A stretch of DNA of 64,000 bases, from the NCBI RefSeq assembly GCF_900547205.1, contig NZ_URFY01000019.1, positions 1 through 64,000 on the forward strand, read 5' to 3'. Below, one piece after another: positions 41,337 to 50,316 of this stretch. The notes beneath the pieces are model-generated. The model was not told where the DNA came from. It ran no database searches and saw nothing but the letters and a program-made list of their open reading frames with translations. Each line of letters opens with the position of its first letter. Position 1 is the first letter of the stretch. The position numbers and the translations under genes are program-made. Source of the stretch: an uncultured Bacteroides sp. (GTDB lineage Bacteria > Bacteroidota > Bacteroidia > Bacteroidales > Bacteroidaceae).

Positions 41337-42512
41337 TTATCGGAAAGATTTACGGAAAATCTCTACACAGTCTTCGTGTCCCAGTTCATACGGATTGGCA
41401 AGAAACAGTCCTCCCATCGTTTCCTTCGCATTAGTGGCAAGCGTATCAAACTCGTCGGGTGTGAAGCCGTAGTCGCTCATTTTCAAGTTTGCCACGCCAC
41501 AGTCTTCCTGCAATTTCACCAGCATGGTGATGAAGTCTTCCGGTTTGTCAGCTTCGGGCATTCCCATCGCCTGCGCCATCTTGATGAAACGGTCGTCGCA
41601 AGCGTGTTTCTCAATAAAGAACTCATAGAAGGCTTTGGAAATCATAATCAGTCCGGCACCATGAGGCAACTGCTGATGATAAGCACTCATCGCATGTTCC
41701 AAAGAATGTTCGGCTGTGGTGCTACAGAAAGTCATGACAGCTCCGGAAAGGTTGTTGGCAAATGCCACTCTTTCTCGTGCTTCCATGTCGGCTCCGTCTT
41801 TTACAGCACGCGGCAGATACTTCGCTACATTCTCAATAGCAGTCAGCGCATACATGTCACTCATCAGGCTGGCAGTGGTGGAGATGTAACATTCCGTAGA
41901 ATGAAACAGTGTATCGAATCCCTGATAGGCCGTAAACTCGGGAGGAACGGATTTCATCAATTCAGGGTCAACAATAGAGAGGACAGGGAAAAGTTCGTCA
42001 TAACCTCCGAAACCAATTTTCTCATTCGTCTCATCGTTGGTGATGACACCCCATTGATCGGCTTCCGAACCCGTTCCGGCAGTGGTAGTGATGCACACCA
42101 ATGGCAGGGGTTTATGCTGCATCTTCTGTCCTTTTCCGGTTCCACCGCTGACGTAATCCCATACATCTCCGGGATGGGTAGCCATGAATGCCATTGCTTT
42201 GGCAGCATCCATCACGCTTCCTCCACCCAAGGCAACCAGAAAGTCACAACCGTTCTCTTTGGCAAAAGCAGCTCCTGCCATCACTGTAGATTTCAACGGA
42301 TTGGCTTCTACCTGATCGAACACCGCCGTTTCAACTCCTGCCTGTTTCAATTCGGTCTCAACAGTAGCCAGATAGCCATTGTCTTTCGTAGAACGACCGT
42401 TGGAGATAACAATCATCGCCTTCTTTCCGGGCAACTGCTGATTGTGAAGTTCATTCACCAGACCTGCACCAAACAAGGTGCGAGTGGGGATAAAAATTCT
42501 AAAACTACTCAT
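41337..42512 (-). CDS. Iron-containing alcohol dehydrogenase (YqhD/BDH-like)
   Basis: A 391-aa type III alcohol dehydrogenase that reduces short-chain aldehydes with NAD(P)H. The dinucleotide-binding phrase LVALGGGSVMDAAKAMAF (~93-110), TTTAGTGSEADQWG (~139) and the metal-binding region HSLEHAMSAYHQQLPHGAGL (~262-281) with the iron-ligand His residues are intact. Length equals the family norm. It is the promoter-proximal gene before an AraC regulator. The upstream region carries an AraC-type double site at a fixed distance from a TATCTTTG -7 box (see the operator feature). Confidence 0.93.
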   Translation of the reverse strand: MSSFRIFIPTRTLFGAGLVNELHNQQLPGKKAMIVISNGRSTKDNGYLATVETELKQAGVETAVFDQVEANPLKSTVMAGAAFAKENGCDFLVALGGGSVMDAAKAMAFMATHPGDVWDYVSGGTGKGQKMQHKPLPLVCITTTAGTGSEADQWGVITNDETNEKIGFGGYDELFPVLSIVDPELMKSVPPEFTAYQGFDTLFHSTECYISTTASLMSDMYALTAIENVAKYLPRAVKDGADMEARERVAFANNLSGAVMTFCSTTAEHSLEHAMSAYHQQLPHGAGLIMISKAFYEFFIEKHACDDRFIKMAQAMGMPEADKPEDFITMLVKLQEDCGVANLKMSDYGFTPDEFDTLATNAKETMGGLFLANPYELGHEDCVEIFRKSFR

Positions 42513-42561
42513 TACTATTTTCTTTTTAAAGTTTAATTCATTTCAATCTATTTTCCTGATG

Positions 42562-42632
42562 CAAAGATAGTGTATTGACGGGAAAAAAGATGTAGATAAA
42601 TTACGGATAAAATTACCTTGATTACGGATATT
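42562..42632 (-). promoter_or_regulatory. Promoter and AraC-type double operator of the alcohol dehydrogenase
   Basis: Minus-strand -7 box TATCTTTG occupies 42569-42562. Upstream, two direct half-sites ATTACGGAT start at 42600 and 42621 (21 bases apart, two helical turns), inside a longer motif (42591-42632) beginning TGTAGATAAATTACGG. The promoter of the DUF3737 gene has the same motif with the same 31-base distance between -7 edge and first half-site. Confidence 0.68.
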
Positions 42633-42636
42633 CTTA

Positions 42637-43581
42637 TCAGAAAATGTACTGAATACCCAATTGATAGCCTATATATATTTGCTGCATCTTAGCAGTTCCC
42701 GTTTTTTTCCATAGTGAATGGTTGGGGAACATCTTATAGTTACTCTTATCTTTTGTCTCCATATAGTTGATACCTGCACCTGCAAATAGTTCAACGTGTT
42801 TTCCGATTCTAAAAGCCGGGAGGAGTGAATAACCAGCATTGAGCACCGGAGTGTCCGAATCATTTCCGATTGCCGAGACTTTAAGTTCATTGTTCAGTCT
42901 GAACCAGGACGCAATAGGGATGTGAGCACCCAATCCGCCTTCTGTCACGCGGGAGTGTTTATCCGTTTTATGATTATATCCCACACCAAGGATACCATAC
43001 GTATATTTACCACCCGAACGGAAAGAGACCACCGTACCTCCCAAGGCATCATATGTGACGGCCACTCCCATCTCACCATTCTTGATGATATTGATAAGCC
43101 CGATAGGGCAATCACTGTTCTCAGCTATATTGACAAGTCCGGCAAACTGAACGCCGCTTACGTTACGGGCAATATTTACTAATCCAGCCAACTGGACGCC
43201 GCTCACATCTTGGGCCACATTGCTCAGACCAGCCATCTGGAAACCAATAAACTTGCCTCTATTCACATTGACCATACCTGCACTCTGAAATCCTTCACCT
43301 TCATTGCCTACATAATTGGTTAGTCCCGCCATTTGCAAACCACTTGCATCATTCAGAATGATATTAGCCAGTCCGGCCCATGCCACCGCTTTCTCGTTTT
43401 TGGAAATACCCGCCAGCAGGTTGAGGGAAATGGTATTTGTATATTGATACGAATGGGCTCCCTGAGTACTTAGCGGTGGGATGATACTTAACTGGAATGT
43501 CACGCTCTTCTCTTCATTATTTTGGGCAGACAGTACGCTATAAGTTAATACACACACTATTAGTACTAAAATTCTCTTCAT
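42637..43581 (-). CDS. LA_2272-type surface repeat protein
   Basis: A 314-aa protein with a signal peptide (VLIVCVLTYSVLSAQ). Residues ~70-165 hold at least five imperfect repeats of roughly 18-20 residues built on xxGxQxAGLxNxA (GLQMAGLTNYVGN, GFQSAGMVNVNRG, GFQMAGLSNVAQD, GVQLAGLVNIARN, GVQFAGLVNIAEN), the LA_2272 surface-repeat pattern. The C-terminal part is barrel-like and ends in an aromatic Phe (GYQLGIQYIF), typical of outer-membrane insertion. Repeats may form a beta-helix or line a barrel. Promoter -7 TACCTTTG at 43630-43623. Confidence 0.75.
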   Translation of the reverse strand: MKRILVLIVCVLTYSVLSAQNNEEKSVTFQLSIIPPLSTQGAHSYQYTNTISLNLLAGISKNEKAVAWAGLANIILNDASGLQMAGLTNYVGNEGEGFQSAGMVNVNRGKFIGFQMAGLSNVAQDVSGVQLAGLVNIARNVSGVQFAGLVNIAENSDCPIGLINIIKNGEMGVAVTYDALGGTVVSFRSGGKYTYGILGVGYNHKTDKHSRVTEGGLGAHIPIASWFRLNNELKVSAIGNDSDTPVLNAGYSLLPAFRIGKHVELFAGAGINYMETKDKSNYKMFPNHSLWKKTGTAKMQQIYIGYQLGIQYIF

Positions 43582-43622
43582 TGTTTTTTCAATTTTTATT
43601 CGTTATTACTTTATTCTGTGTG

Positions 43623-43630
43623 CAAAGGTA
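43623..43630 (-). promoter_or_regulatory. -7 element for the LA_2272-type gene
   Basis: Minus-strand TACCTTTG (perfect TAnnTTTG), 42 bases upstream of the ATG at 43581. Confidence 0.6.
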
Positions 43631-43757
43631 TGCTGTTTAATAACGCGGATATGAGTTTCTAGACAAACTGCGTGCTTTCGGAGACGAAACGCGAGATATG
43701 AGCGGTCTTTCGGAAATCCAAGGGATAGTGACAACAGGCCGACTTCAGCTTGATGCT

Positions 43758-44648
43758 TCAAATCAATAATCCTTTCCGATAGTTCAGCGGCGTCTGGTCT
43801 GTATGTCTCTTGAAGAATTTGCAGAAGCTGGCAGCATCACTGAAACCAAGTCGTAGTGCGATTTCACCCACCGTAGATTTTGTTGAGCTCAACAAGATGC
43901 GGGCTTCCATTATCAATAGCTCATTGATAATGCTGTTCACGCTTTTACCTGTTCCGGCGCGTACGATGCGGGCGAGATATTGCTCGCTAATGGCGAGTTT
44001 GTCAGCGTAGAAACTCACGAAATGCTCTTCGCGGAAGTTTCGGGTGACGAGCGCGTGAAACTCTTGCAAAACGTGGTCTTTATGACTGACATTCTTTTGG
44101 ATAACAGTCTTTCGAGAAAGAAAATCAGCAATATCCAGAAAGAGGATGTTGCAATGAGCTTGAATCCGCCGGAAAAGAAACTGATGCTCAATCTTCAGCA
44201 GGTGCATCAGTTCTCCGAGTTCACGACGGATAATTTTAGCTTCATACTCTGTCAGTTGTATCGTGTATTGCTTATTCTGCCTCATCGTCGACAACAGAAT
44301 GGCAGTGATTTGGGTGAGGTAAGAATCATCCGTCCGCATTGATTCGGAAATGGAAAGGGTAATGAACTGAATGTCCGGACTCGAATAAAGATGATCTGTG
44401 AGATAGTTTCCTCCATGAATCAGTAGCATGCCGGGCTCTATGGCTATGAATTCGCCATTCAGCAGAATTTCGGAATGTCCTTGAAGAATGAATATCATAT
44501 AGAGTTCACGGTTGAAATAACATTCGTTTTCAGGGTAGCTCCTATCTTTATATTCACTCCGGAAGCAGACTACATCTTCTCCGTAATGAGGTATCTCAGG
44601 ATGTCCCTTCAGCAGTTCTTTATTATCAAATATACGAGATTTCACCAT
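43758..44648 (-). CDS. AraC-family transcription regulator
   Basis: A 296-aa AraC regulator. The N-terminal part is a cupin-like domain (MIFILQGHSEILLNGEF, PGMLLIHGGNY), the C-terminal ~100 residues the AraC domain with KLAISEQYLARIVRAGTGKS and VGEIALRLGFSDAASFCKFF and the closing HTDQTPLNYRK. A 20-base sequence upstream of its start (44682-44701) is repeated before the YczE-like gene at 46726, so its target may be both. Promoter -7 is TATCTTTA at 44678-44671, one base from consensus. Confidence 0.87.
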   Translation of the reverse strand: MVKSRIFDNKELLKGHPEIPHYGEDVVCFRSEYKDRSYPENECYFNRELYMIFILQGHSEILLNGEFIAIEPGMLLIHGGNYLTDHLYSSPDIQFITLSISESMRTDDSYLTQITAILLSTMRQNKQYTIQLTEYEAKIIRRELGELMHLLKIEHQFLFRRIQAHCNILFLDIADFLSRKTVIQKNVSHKDHVLQEFHALVTRNFREEHFVSFYADKLAISEQYLARIVRAGTGKSVNSIINELLIMEARILLSSTKSTVGEIALRLGFSDAASFCKFFKRHTDQTPLNYRKGLLI

Positions 44649-44681
44649 TTATGTATCCATTTATTCGATGTAAAGATAAGA

Positions 44682-44701
44682 ATTGTTTCGGATATGACAA
44701 A
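44682..44701. promoter_or_regulatory. 20-bp repeated site upstream of the AraC gene (copy 1)
   Basis: ATTGTTTCGGATATGACAAA lies 34 bases upstream of the AraC start, next to its TATCTTTA -7 box at 44678-44671. The identical 20 bases recur at 46593-46612. Candidate operator for the AraC protein, or a duplication made when the DUF1703 gene inserted. Confidence 0.55.
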
Positions 44702-44770
44702 CTATAAGAATTCATACACTAATAATTCCAGCCAAATTTAATGCGATGCAACAAAAAGAATAACCATTTG

Positions 44771-44802
44771 TTTGTTGAAGTAGTGGAAAGAGCGTATCTT
44801 TG
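44771..44802 (+). promoter_or_regulatory. Promoter of the DUF1703 gene
   Basis: A full Bacteroides promoter: TTTG at 44771-44774, 20 bases, then TATCTTTG at 44795-44802, 41 bases before the ATG at 44843. Confidence 0.75.
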
Positions 44803-44842
44803 TCCGTACCGATAAAAAGTAAATTCATAAATAAACCGAATT

Positions 44843-46591
44843 ATGGAATACGTAACATCAGGGAGAAAATTATTGCCTTACGGCATGATGAACTTTGCAG
44901 ACATTCGTCTCGATAATTATTATTATGTGGATAAGACTTCGTTTATCCCCTTAATAGAACAATCAGACCGATTCTTTTTCTTCATCCGTCCGCGCCGTTT
45001 TGGCAAAAGTCTGACGCTGAATATGCTTCAGCATTATTACGATGTGCGTACCCGCGACAAATTCGATGCCCTGTTTGGTGACCTTTATATTGGCAAGCAT
45101 CCCACACAAGACCGCAACAGTTATCTGGTGTTGTATCTCAATTTCTCCGGTATTAATGGAGAGCTACATAACTATCGTGAAGGACTGGATTCGCATTGTA
45201 GAATCAGTTTTGAATACTTCTGTAATATTTATGCTGATTATCTGCCAAAAGGAATCATAGAAAAGTTGAACGAACAGCACGGAGCCGTCAATCAGTTTGA
45301 TTTTCTCTATCATGAATGTGAACGTGCCGGGCAGCAAATGTACCTCTTCATTGACGAATACGACCATTTCACCAATGCCATCCTCTCGGACGCCGAAAGT
45401 CTGCATCGGTATACTGAAGAGACACACAAAGAAGGTTACCTCCGGGCATTCTTCAACAAGGTGAAAGCCGGCACCTACTCCAGCATCAAGCGTTGCTTCA
45501 TCACAGGAGTAAGTCCCGTCACGGTGGACGACCTTACCAGTGGTTTCAATATAGGCACCAATTACTCCCTCACACCTGAATTCAATGACCTGATGGGATT
45601 CACTGAGGACGAAGTACGCGAAATGCTGACTTACTATTCCACGAAAGCTCCTTTTCATCACACGGTTGATGAACTGATAGAACTTATGAAACCGTGGTAT
45701 GACAACTACTGCTTTGCACAAGAGTGTTACGGTCAGCCTACACTCTACAATTCAAATATGGTGCTTTATTTTGTTAAGAACTACATTCTATACGGAAAAG
45801 CTCCGAGAAAAATGATTGAAAGCAACATTCGTATCGATTACGAAAAGTTACGTATGCTGATTCGCAAAGATAAAGAGTTTGCTCACGATGCCTCCATTAT
45901 ACAAACCTTGGTAAGTCAAGGCTATATCACCGGTGAGTTGAAAGAAGGCTTTCCGGCCGCCAATATTGTCGATTCCGACAATTTCGTCAGCCTGCTCTAT
46001 TATTTCGGCATGCTTACCGTGAGCGGCACATTTGAAGGCAAGACCAAACTCACCATCCCGAACCAAGTGGTGCGTGAACAACTCTATACCTATCTGCTAA
46101 ACACCTACAATGAAGCCGACCTGAGTTTCAGCAACCATGAAAAAGATGAGCTGGCCTCTGCTTTAGCTTACCGAGGTTCATGGCAATCTTATTTCGGTTA
46201 CATCGCCGACTGTCTGAAACGCTATGCTTCTCAACGCGACAAGCAGAAAGGAGAATACTTTGTACATGGTTTCACGCTGGCCATGACGGCTCAGAACCGT
46301 TTCTACCGTCCTATTTCAGAGGCAGACACACAAGCCGGATATGCCGATATTTTCCTGTCTCCTATGTTGGAGATTTACCCTGACATGGAGCACAGTTATA
46401 TCATCGAACTTAAGTATGCCAAATATAAAGACTCCGAAAGCCGGGTAGAGGAATTGCGAACTGAAGGCATTGACCAAGCTAACAGGTATGCTGATACTGA
46501 CAGGGTGAAAAATGCTATCGGCACTACGCAATTACACAAGATTGTAGTGGTATATAAAGGTATGGAAATGAGAGTTTGCGAGGAATGTTAG
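44843..46591 (+). CDS. DUF1703/AAA-ATPase-like protein with PD-(D/E)XK domain
   Basis: A 582-aa protein of the family common in Bacteroides. The N-terminal ATPase-like half begins YGMMNFADIRLDNYYYVDKT and has a Walker-A-like RPRRFGKSLTLNML (~49-62) without the standard G-x-G pattern, and a possible Walker B (MYLFIDEYDHF, ~165). The C-terminal ~130 residues are a PD-(D/E)XK nuclease-like fold with YIIELKYAK (E-x-K pair) after an earlier Asp (YADIFLSPM). Large paralogous families suggest a mobile or selfish distribution. It is flanked by two copies of a 20-bp sequence, consistent with insertion between an AraC gene and its target. Confidence 0.82.
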   Translation: MEYVTSGRKLLPYGMMNFADIRLDNYYYVDKTSFIPLIEQSDRFFFFIRPRRFGKSLTLNMLQHYYDVRTRDKFDALFGDLYIGKHPTQDRNSYLVLYLNFSGINGELHNYREGLDSHCRISFEYFCNIYADYLPKGIIEKLNEQHGAVNQFDFLYHECERAGQQMYLFIDEYDHFTNAILSDAESLHRYTEETHKEGYLRAFFNKVKAGTYSSIKRCFITGVSPVTVDDLTSGFNIGTNYSLTPEFNDLMGFTEDEVREMLTYYSTKAPFHHTVDELIELMKPWYDNYCFAQECYGQPTLYNSNMVLYFVKNYILYGKAPRKMIESNIRIDYEKLRMLIRKDKEFAHDASIIQTLVSQGYITGELKEGFPAANIVDSDNFVSLLYYFGMLTVSGTFEGKTKLTIPNQVVREQLYTYLLNTYNEADLSFSNHEKDELASALAYRGSWQSYFGYIADCLKRYASQRDKQKGEYFVHGFTLAMTAQNRFYRPISEADTQAGYADIFLSPMLEIYPDMEHSYIIELKYAKYKDSESRVEELRTEGIDQANRYADTDRVKNAIGTTQLHKIVVVYKGMEMRVCEEC

Positions 46592-46592
46592 T

Positions 46593-46612
46593 ATTGTTTC
46601 GGATATGACAAA
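46593..46612. promoter_or_regulatory. 20-bp repeated site (copy 2)
   Basis: Identical to 44682-44701, directly after the DUF1703 stop and 43 bases before the -7-like GACCTTTG (46655-46662) of the YczE-like gene. Likely operator or direct-repeat boundary. Confidence 0.55.
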
Positions 46613-46725
46613 AAGTGTGTGGAATTAGATAATACGAATACAAGAAAAAAGAGAGACCTTTGCACATCTTTTCAATAGAGATTATTGATAGAGAAAAAGA
46701 TAAGTGTATAATAAGGACGAAAGAT

Positions 46726-47397
46726 ATGGAAATGAAAGATGTTATCAAAAGGTATTTAGTATTTGTATTGGGATTGTATTTTTTGGCAGCTGGTATCGTG
46801 CTGATAGTTCGTTCAGCATTAGGAACTACTCCTATTTCGAGCATCAATTATGTGTTAAGTCTCAACAGCCCGCTTTCTTTGGGCACCTGCACTTTTATCA
46901 TCAATATGCTGTTGATTCTGGGGCAATTCTGGCTTATCCGGAAAAACAGGAGTCGGCAGGATACGATAGAGATTCTGCTACAGATGCCATTCTCTTTCAT
47001 CTTTTCTGCATTCATTGATTTTAATATGGCGATAACGAGCGATTTGCATCCTGCCAATTATGGAATGTCTATTGCATTGCTGCTTACAGGATGCATGATA
47101 CAGTCTATCGGCGTGGTGCTCGAACTCAAGCCGAAAGTCGCGATGATGAGTGCCGAGGCATTTGTGAAATATGCATCCCGTCATTATAATAAAGAGTTCG
47201 GAAAGTTCAAAGTTTGTTTCGATATTACATTGGTTACTTTAGCTGTAATTCTGTCATTGATACTGACTCAAGGCATCCAAGGTGTGCGCGAAGGTTCGCT
47301 TATCGCCGCAAGTATTACGGGATACATCGTCACCTTCCTTAATCAGAAGATAATGACAAGGAAGACACTGTATAGATTATTGAGGGTATATCAATAA
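46726..47397 (+). CDS. YczE-like (DUF6198-type) membrane protein
   Basis: A 223-aa integral membrane protein from ATG at 46726; an earlier TTG at 46660 lies inside the promoter and is rejected. About five membrane helices, with the phrase VRSALGTTPISSINYVLS typical of YczE/YitT-related proteins of unknown transport function (VGLGTxPxxS motif). Upstream are a 20-bp site and a GACCTTTG -7-like box. It is convergent with the DUF6493 operon, with only nine bases between stops. Possibly regulated by the AraC gene at 43758. Confidence 0.72.
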   Translation: MEMKDVIKRYLVFVLGLYFLAAGIVLIVRSALGTTPISSINYVLSLNSPLSLGTCTFIINMLLILGQFWLIRKNRSRQDTIEILLQMPFSFIFSAFIDFNMAITSDLHPANYGMSIALLLTGCMIQSIGVVLELKPKVAMMSAEAFVKYASRHYNKEFGKFKVCFDITLVTLAVILSLILTQGIQGVREGSLIAASITGYIVTFLNQKIMTRKTLYRLLRVYQ

Positions 47398-47406
47398 TCT
47401 GTACTT

Positions 47407-50301
47407 TCAATACTTGATGCTTGCCACTACTCTCTTCAGGGTGGTTGTTTGTTTCCATGTGTCAAGTAGTTCCAGGACGTGTTCATCATCTACTTTACTT
47501 CCATTGATAGACAACAGTTCGGCATATATTTCCAATAGTTTCTTCAATTCCTTCACCGGCTTTTCTGGAAGTTGGGCAAGCAGTGATGTGAGTAATGTCT
47601 CCAGTTCTCGATTGTGCAACGGGCTGACATTTATCATTTGTTGCTGTATCAGGTCTGTGAGCCTTTTCATTGGTCCCCATCCTGTGCGCTGATGCGATCC
47701 CAGTATTTCGCCTATCCGCCTACTGTTTATACAACCTTTACTTACACGGTCTATCCATATTTCAGCAGCATAAGAGCGGGAAGTTTTATCCGCTACGAGC
47801 ATACAAGTAGCTTCCGTCAGGTATGAAATTTCATGCCAAGTATGCCTTAATTGATGGAGGGATTCTATAGTAGCTTGAGTCATCATCGTTTCTCTTACTT
47901 CGTTCAGCATCGGATTGTACATAGCTGTACGAATACATCCTGCCAATACAGGCTCCGGTGTATTGGGAGCCAACCATATCCTGCGCAAGAGGTCGATTCG
48001 TTCTTCCTCATGATGCTCTTTTTGAAATATTAGCTCTACCAGCAATGGGTAGTTACTATATGTACTGTAGACAATTTTTTCGTTATACTTGCCTTTAAAG
48101 ACGATTTTAACGTTCTCACCTTCCGTTAGTTCCAGGCTGAGCGTCGAGGATGTCCATTCTTTCACTTTACCGTCATAGTCAGTGTACGATTCGTTTTCCA
48201 GATAAGTTTTCCATGCAAAGTTACCAGTCAGATACTCGCGCAGACCTTTATAGTAAGGGAAATCGTTGAATTCCGGATAGACCGTTTCCGGGGATTTACA
48301 TAATCCTGCCGTCATCCACCATGAGGGATGATTGAATGGAGGTTGAGGAGCAACCTCTTTCTCACCCAATAAGAATTGCAGTAGTTTTTGGTACTCTCCT
48401 TCCAATTCTTGTAAGCTGTTTGGGATGTCCTGTGATGAATGTTCCAATGCCAAGCGTGACAGCGAAATTTGTATGTCTATATCGTCCGGTTCTACGTTTG
48501 CCTGCTGATATTGTTTCAGTCTTTGTATCAGTATCAGCGGGTCGATAAACATAGGAGTGTGTGTAGGTGCAGAGAGTAATGGAACGCGGTATCTGTTGTT
48601 CTCGAGCAGATCCAAAACACGGCAAAGCAACAGACGGTAGACTGGAAGGTCTACATTATACTTGCTGCTTTTGCGGATAGTCAATTCCCGTAGATTACAA
48701 TACCCCCACTTTCCCTTTTGAATATCATCTTTCTGCACCATCTTCTCATGTAAAGCACTCAGTTCCTTTGCTCCTTCAGGAAAACACCTGATCAACAGTT
48801 TCGCATAGTCAATAAGAAAAATCGCCATTGTTCTATCTGTTGCACCGTTGCGCGAACTACCGCCGGTTAATATTAACTTGTAAGCACGTTGCATAACAGG
48901 TGCCCATTGGGAGATTTGCTGTGCTTTCATCTGAGGGTGCTGTTCTACTAAAGCACCCAGGAACTGGTCGATGTGCTGCAATTCGTTTGCATCAAATAGC
49001 TGACTGGCAAGAAAAATCAAATCTTCGACAGAAGTTATTTCCTGTATCCGGTTGTCTTCGCGGATAATGGGTTGCAAAGGTTCATAGGCAATGAAATCGG
49101 AGGTAGTGTCCGACTGTTTGCAGGAGATAGGCTGTGTCTTTTTAAGAGTGGAAACGTTATCTTCCATATAAGCATTCAATTCCTTTTTAGTAGCCGTCAG
49201 CATCGTTTCCGCATAAGTGGAAAGTGTCTCTTTCAGTGTTGCGGAACCCGTTTCTCCATACGTTTGAATCAGTTTCACAATCTTGCTTTGAATGGATTCT
49301 TCCCGGCTCATCAACCCTTGCGCAGCAGCGCAACAGATGGCATCACGCTCTTCTTTTCTCTCCTTTGCCAACTTGTTGAGGATAGCAATTGTGTTCTGAT
49401 GAATCGCTTTCACATCCGAAGCGAACAGAACAGAGGTCTGACTTAGAAACTCTTCTGTTTTGAATAGCGGATGGCTGCACAAACTTTTCAAAAGTCCCAA
49501 TATGATGTTCACCGGACGACTGTAGAGAGAAGATAGGACAGCAAACATTTCGGGTTGCAATGCCAGTTGTTCTTCTATGCTAGGTTCGAGCGTAGTGAAC
49601 ATGCCGGCAAACCAACTACTCAGATTTTTATTCAAATTGCGGTTGATGGCAAGCAGGGATTCTTTCAATACACGCGTACGGTCTAATTTACCAATCTCAA
49701 TGAAATGCTGAAAAGTGTAATAAGGGTATCCTTTGGCCGGATTGGCGTGCCAGTTTAGACCGCAGTCATATTCAAAGAGATACCAAATGTGCTCTTTGAG
49801 TGTGATGTCCCGCTTTTGTAAAACGGGAGTAGTATGTATATAGTTGACCAGATAACGCGCTATTGTCTGTGGAGAAGGTGAAACGGTGAGAATGCCTCTT
49901 TCTATCCAGTCCATCAGTATCTCGTAGTCCAGATTGTAGAAGCCGCCGGTTTCCTTTCCTTCAGATTCTTTGAAGTATGTATTCAGCCAAGTGGGAATAT
50001 GCCATGTGGCTATCTTGTCCAATTGCAACGCGTCAACTCCCCATTCGTGTTTACAGAAATCCTTTAGCGGGAATATCACAAGAGCGGATAGGCGGAGAAT
50101 GCTATGTTGTTCCGACGTAGCACGCGTGCCGTAAGTTCTTTCTTCAAGCTGGACGAATTTATTGTAGTATCCTTCGAGCCGGTTCAGGCACGGGATGAGG
50201 CTCTTTCGTTCTTCCTGTGTCAGTTGTTGAAGGAAAGGGACGATCTCTTTGCCTTGCTCTTTTTCTACTATCTCGGTTAGACGCGTTTCCAGTTCAGTCA
50301 T
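47407..50301 (-). CDS. DUF6493-like protein (paralogue 2)
   Basis: A 964-aa, entirely soluble helical protein. Long amphipathic helices suggest HEAT/ARM-like repeats. The C-terminus (LLEIYAELLSINGSKVDDEH, ELLDTWKQTTTLKRVV) is closely paralleled in the next gene (LLELYLELLHVNGSRVIDET), showing an ancient tandem duplication. PPFNHPSWWMTAGLCKSPET also matches PPYNHPSAWLTAGLVKSPDT in that gene. DUF6493 proteins are found next to SWIM zinc-finger genes. It starts 15 bases after the stop of the first paralogue. No catalytic motif is visible; a scaffold is the simplest guess. Confidence 0.75.
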   Translation of the reverse strand: MTELETRLTEIVEKEQGKEIVPFLQQLTQEERKSLIPCLNRLEGYYNKFVQLEERTYGTRATSEQHSILRLSALVIFPLKDFCKHEWGVDALQLDKIATWHIPTWLNTYFKESEGKETGGFYNLDYEILMDWIERGILTVSPSPQTIARYLVNYIHTTPVLQKRDITLKEHIWYLFEYDCGLNWHANPAKGYPYYTFQHFIEIGKLDRTRVLKESLLAINRNLNKNLSSWFAGMFTTLEPSIEEQLALQPEMFAVLSSLYSRPVNIILGLLKSLCSHPLFKTEEFLSQTSVLFASDVKAIHQNTIAILNKLAKERKEERDAICCAAAQGLMSREESIQSKIVKLIQTYGETGSATLKETLSTYAETMLTATKKELNAYMEDNVSTLKKTQPISCKQSDTTSDFIAYEPLQPIIREDNRIQEITSVEDLIFLASQLFDANELQHIDQFLGALVEQHPQMKAQQISQWAPVMQRAYKLILTGGSSRNGATDRTMAIFLIDYAKLLIRCFPEGAKELSALHEKMVQKDDIQKGKWGYCNLRELTIRKSSKYNVDLPVYRLLLCRVLDLLENNRYRVPLLSAPTHTPMFIDPLILIQRLKQYQQANVEPDDIDIQISLSRLALEHSSQDIPNSLQELEGEYQKLLQFLLGEKEVAPQPPFNHPSWWMTAGLCKSPETVYPEFNDFPYYKGLREYLTGNFAWKTYLENESYTDYDGKVKEWTSSTLSLELTEGENVKIVFKGKYNEKIVYSTYSNYPLLVELIFQKEHHEEERIDLLRRIWLAPNTPEPVLAGCIRTAMYNPMLNEVRETMMTQATIESLHQLRHTWHEISYLTEATCMLVADKTSRSYAAEIWIDRVSKGCINSRRIGEILGSHQRTGWGPMKRLTDLIQQQMINVSPLHNRELETLLTSLLAQLPEKPVKELKKLLEIYAELLSINGSKVDDEHVLELLDTWKQTTTLKRVVASIKY

Positions 50302-50316
50302 GGCTATTAATGGGGG

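Noticed and set aside
41271..42536. Plus-strand ORF of 421 codons opposite the iron-type alcohol dehydrogenase
   Set aside because: Antisense shadow of a clear enzyme, no recognisable motif, no promoter.
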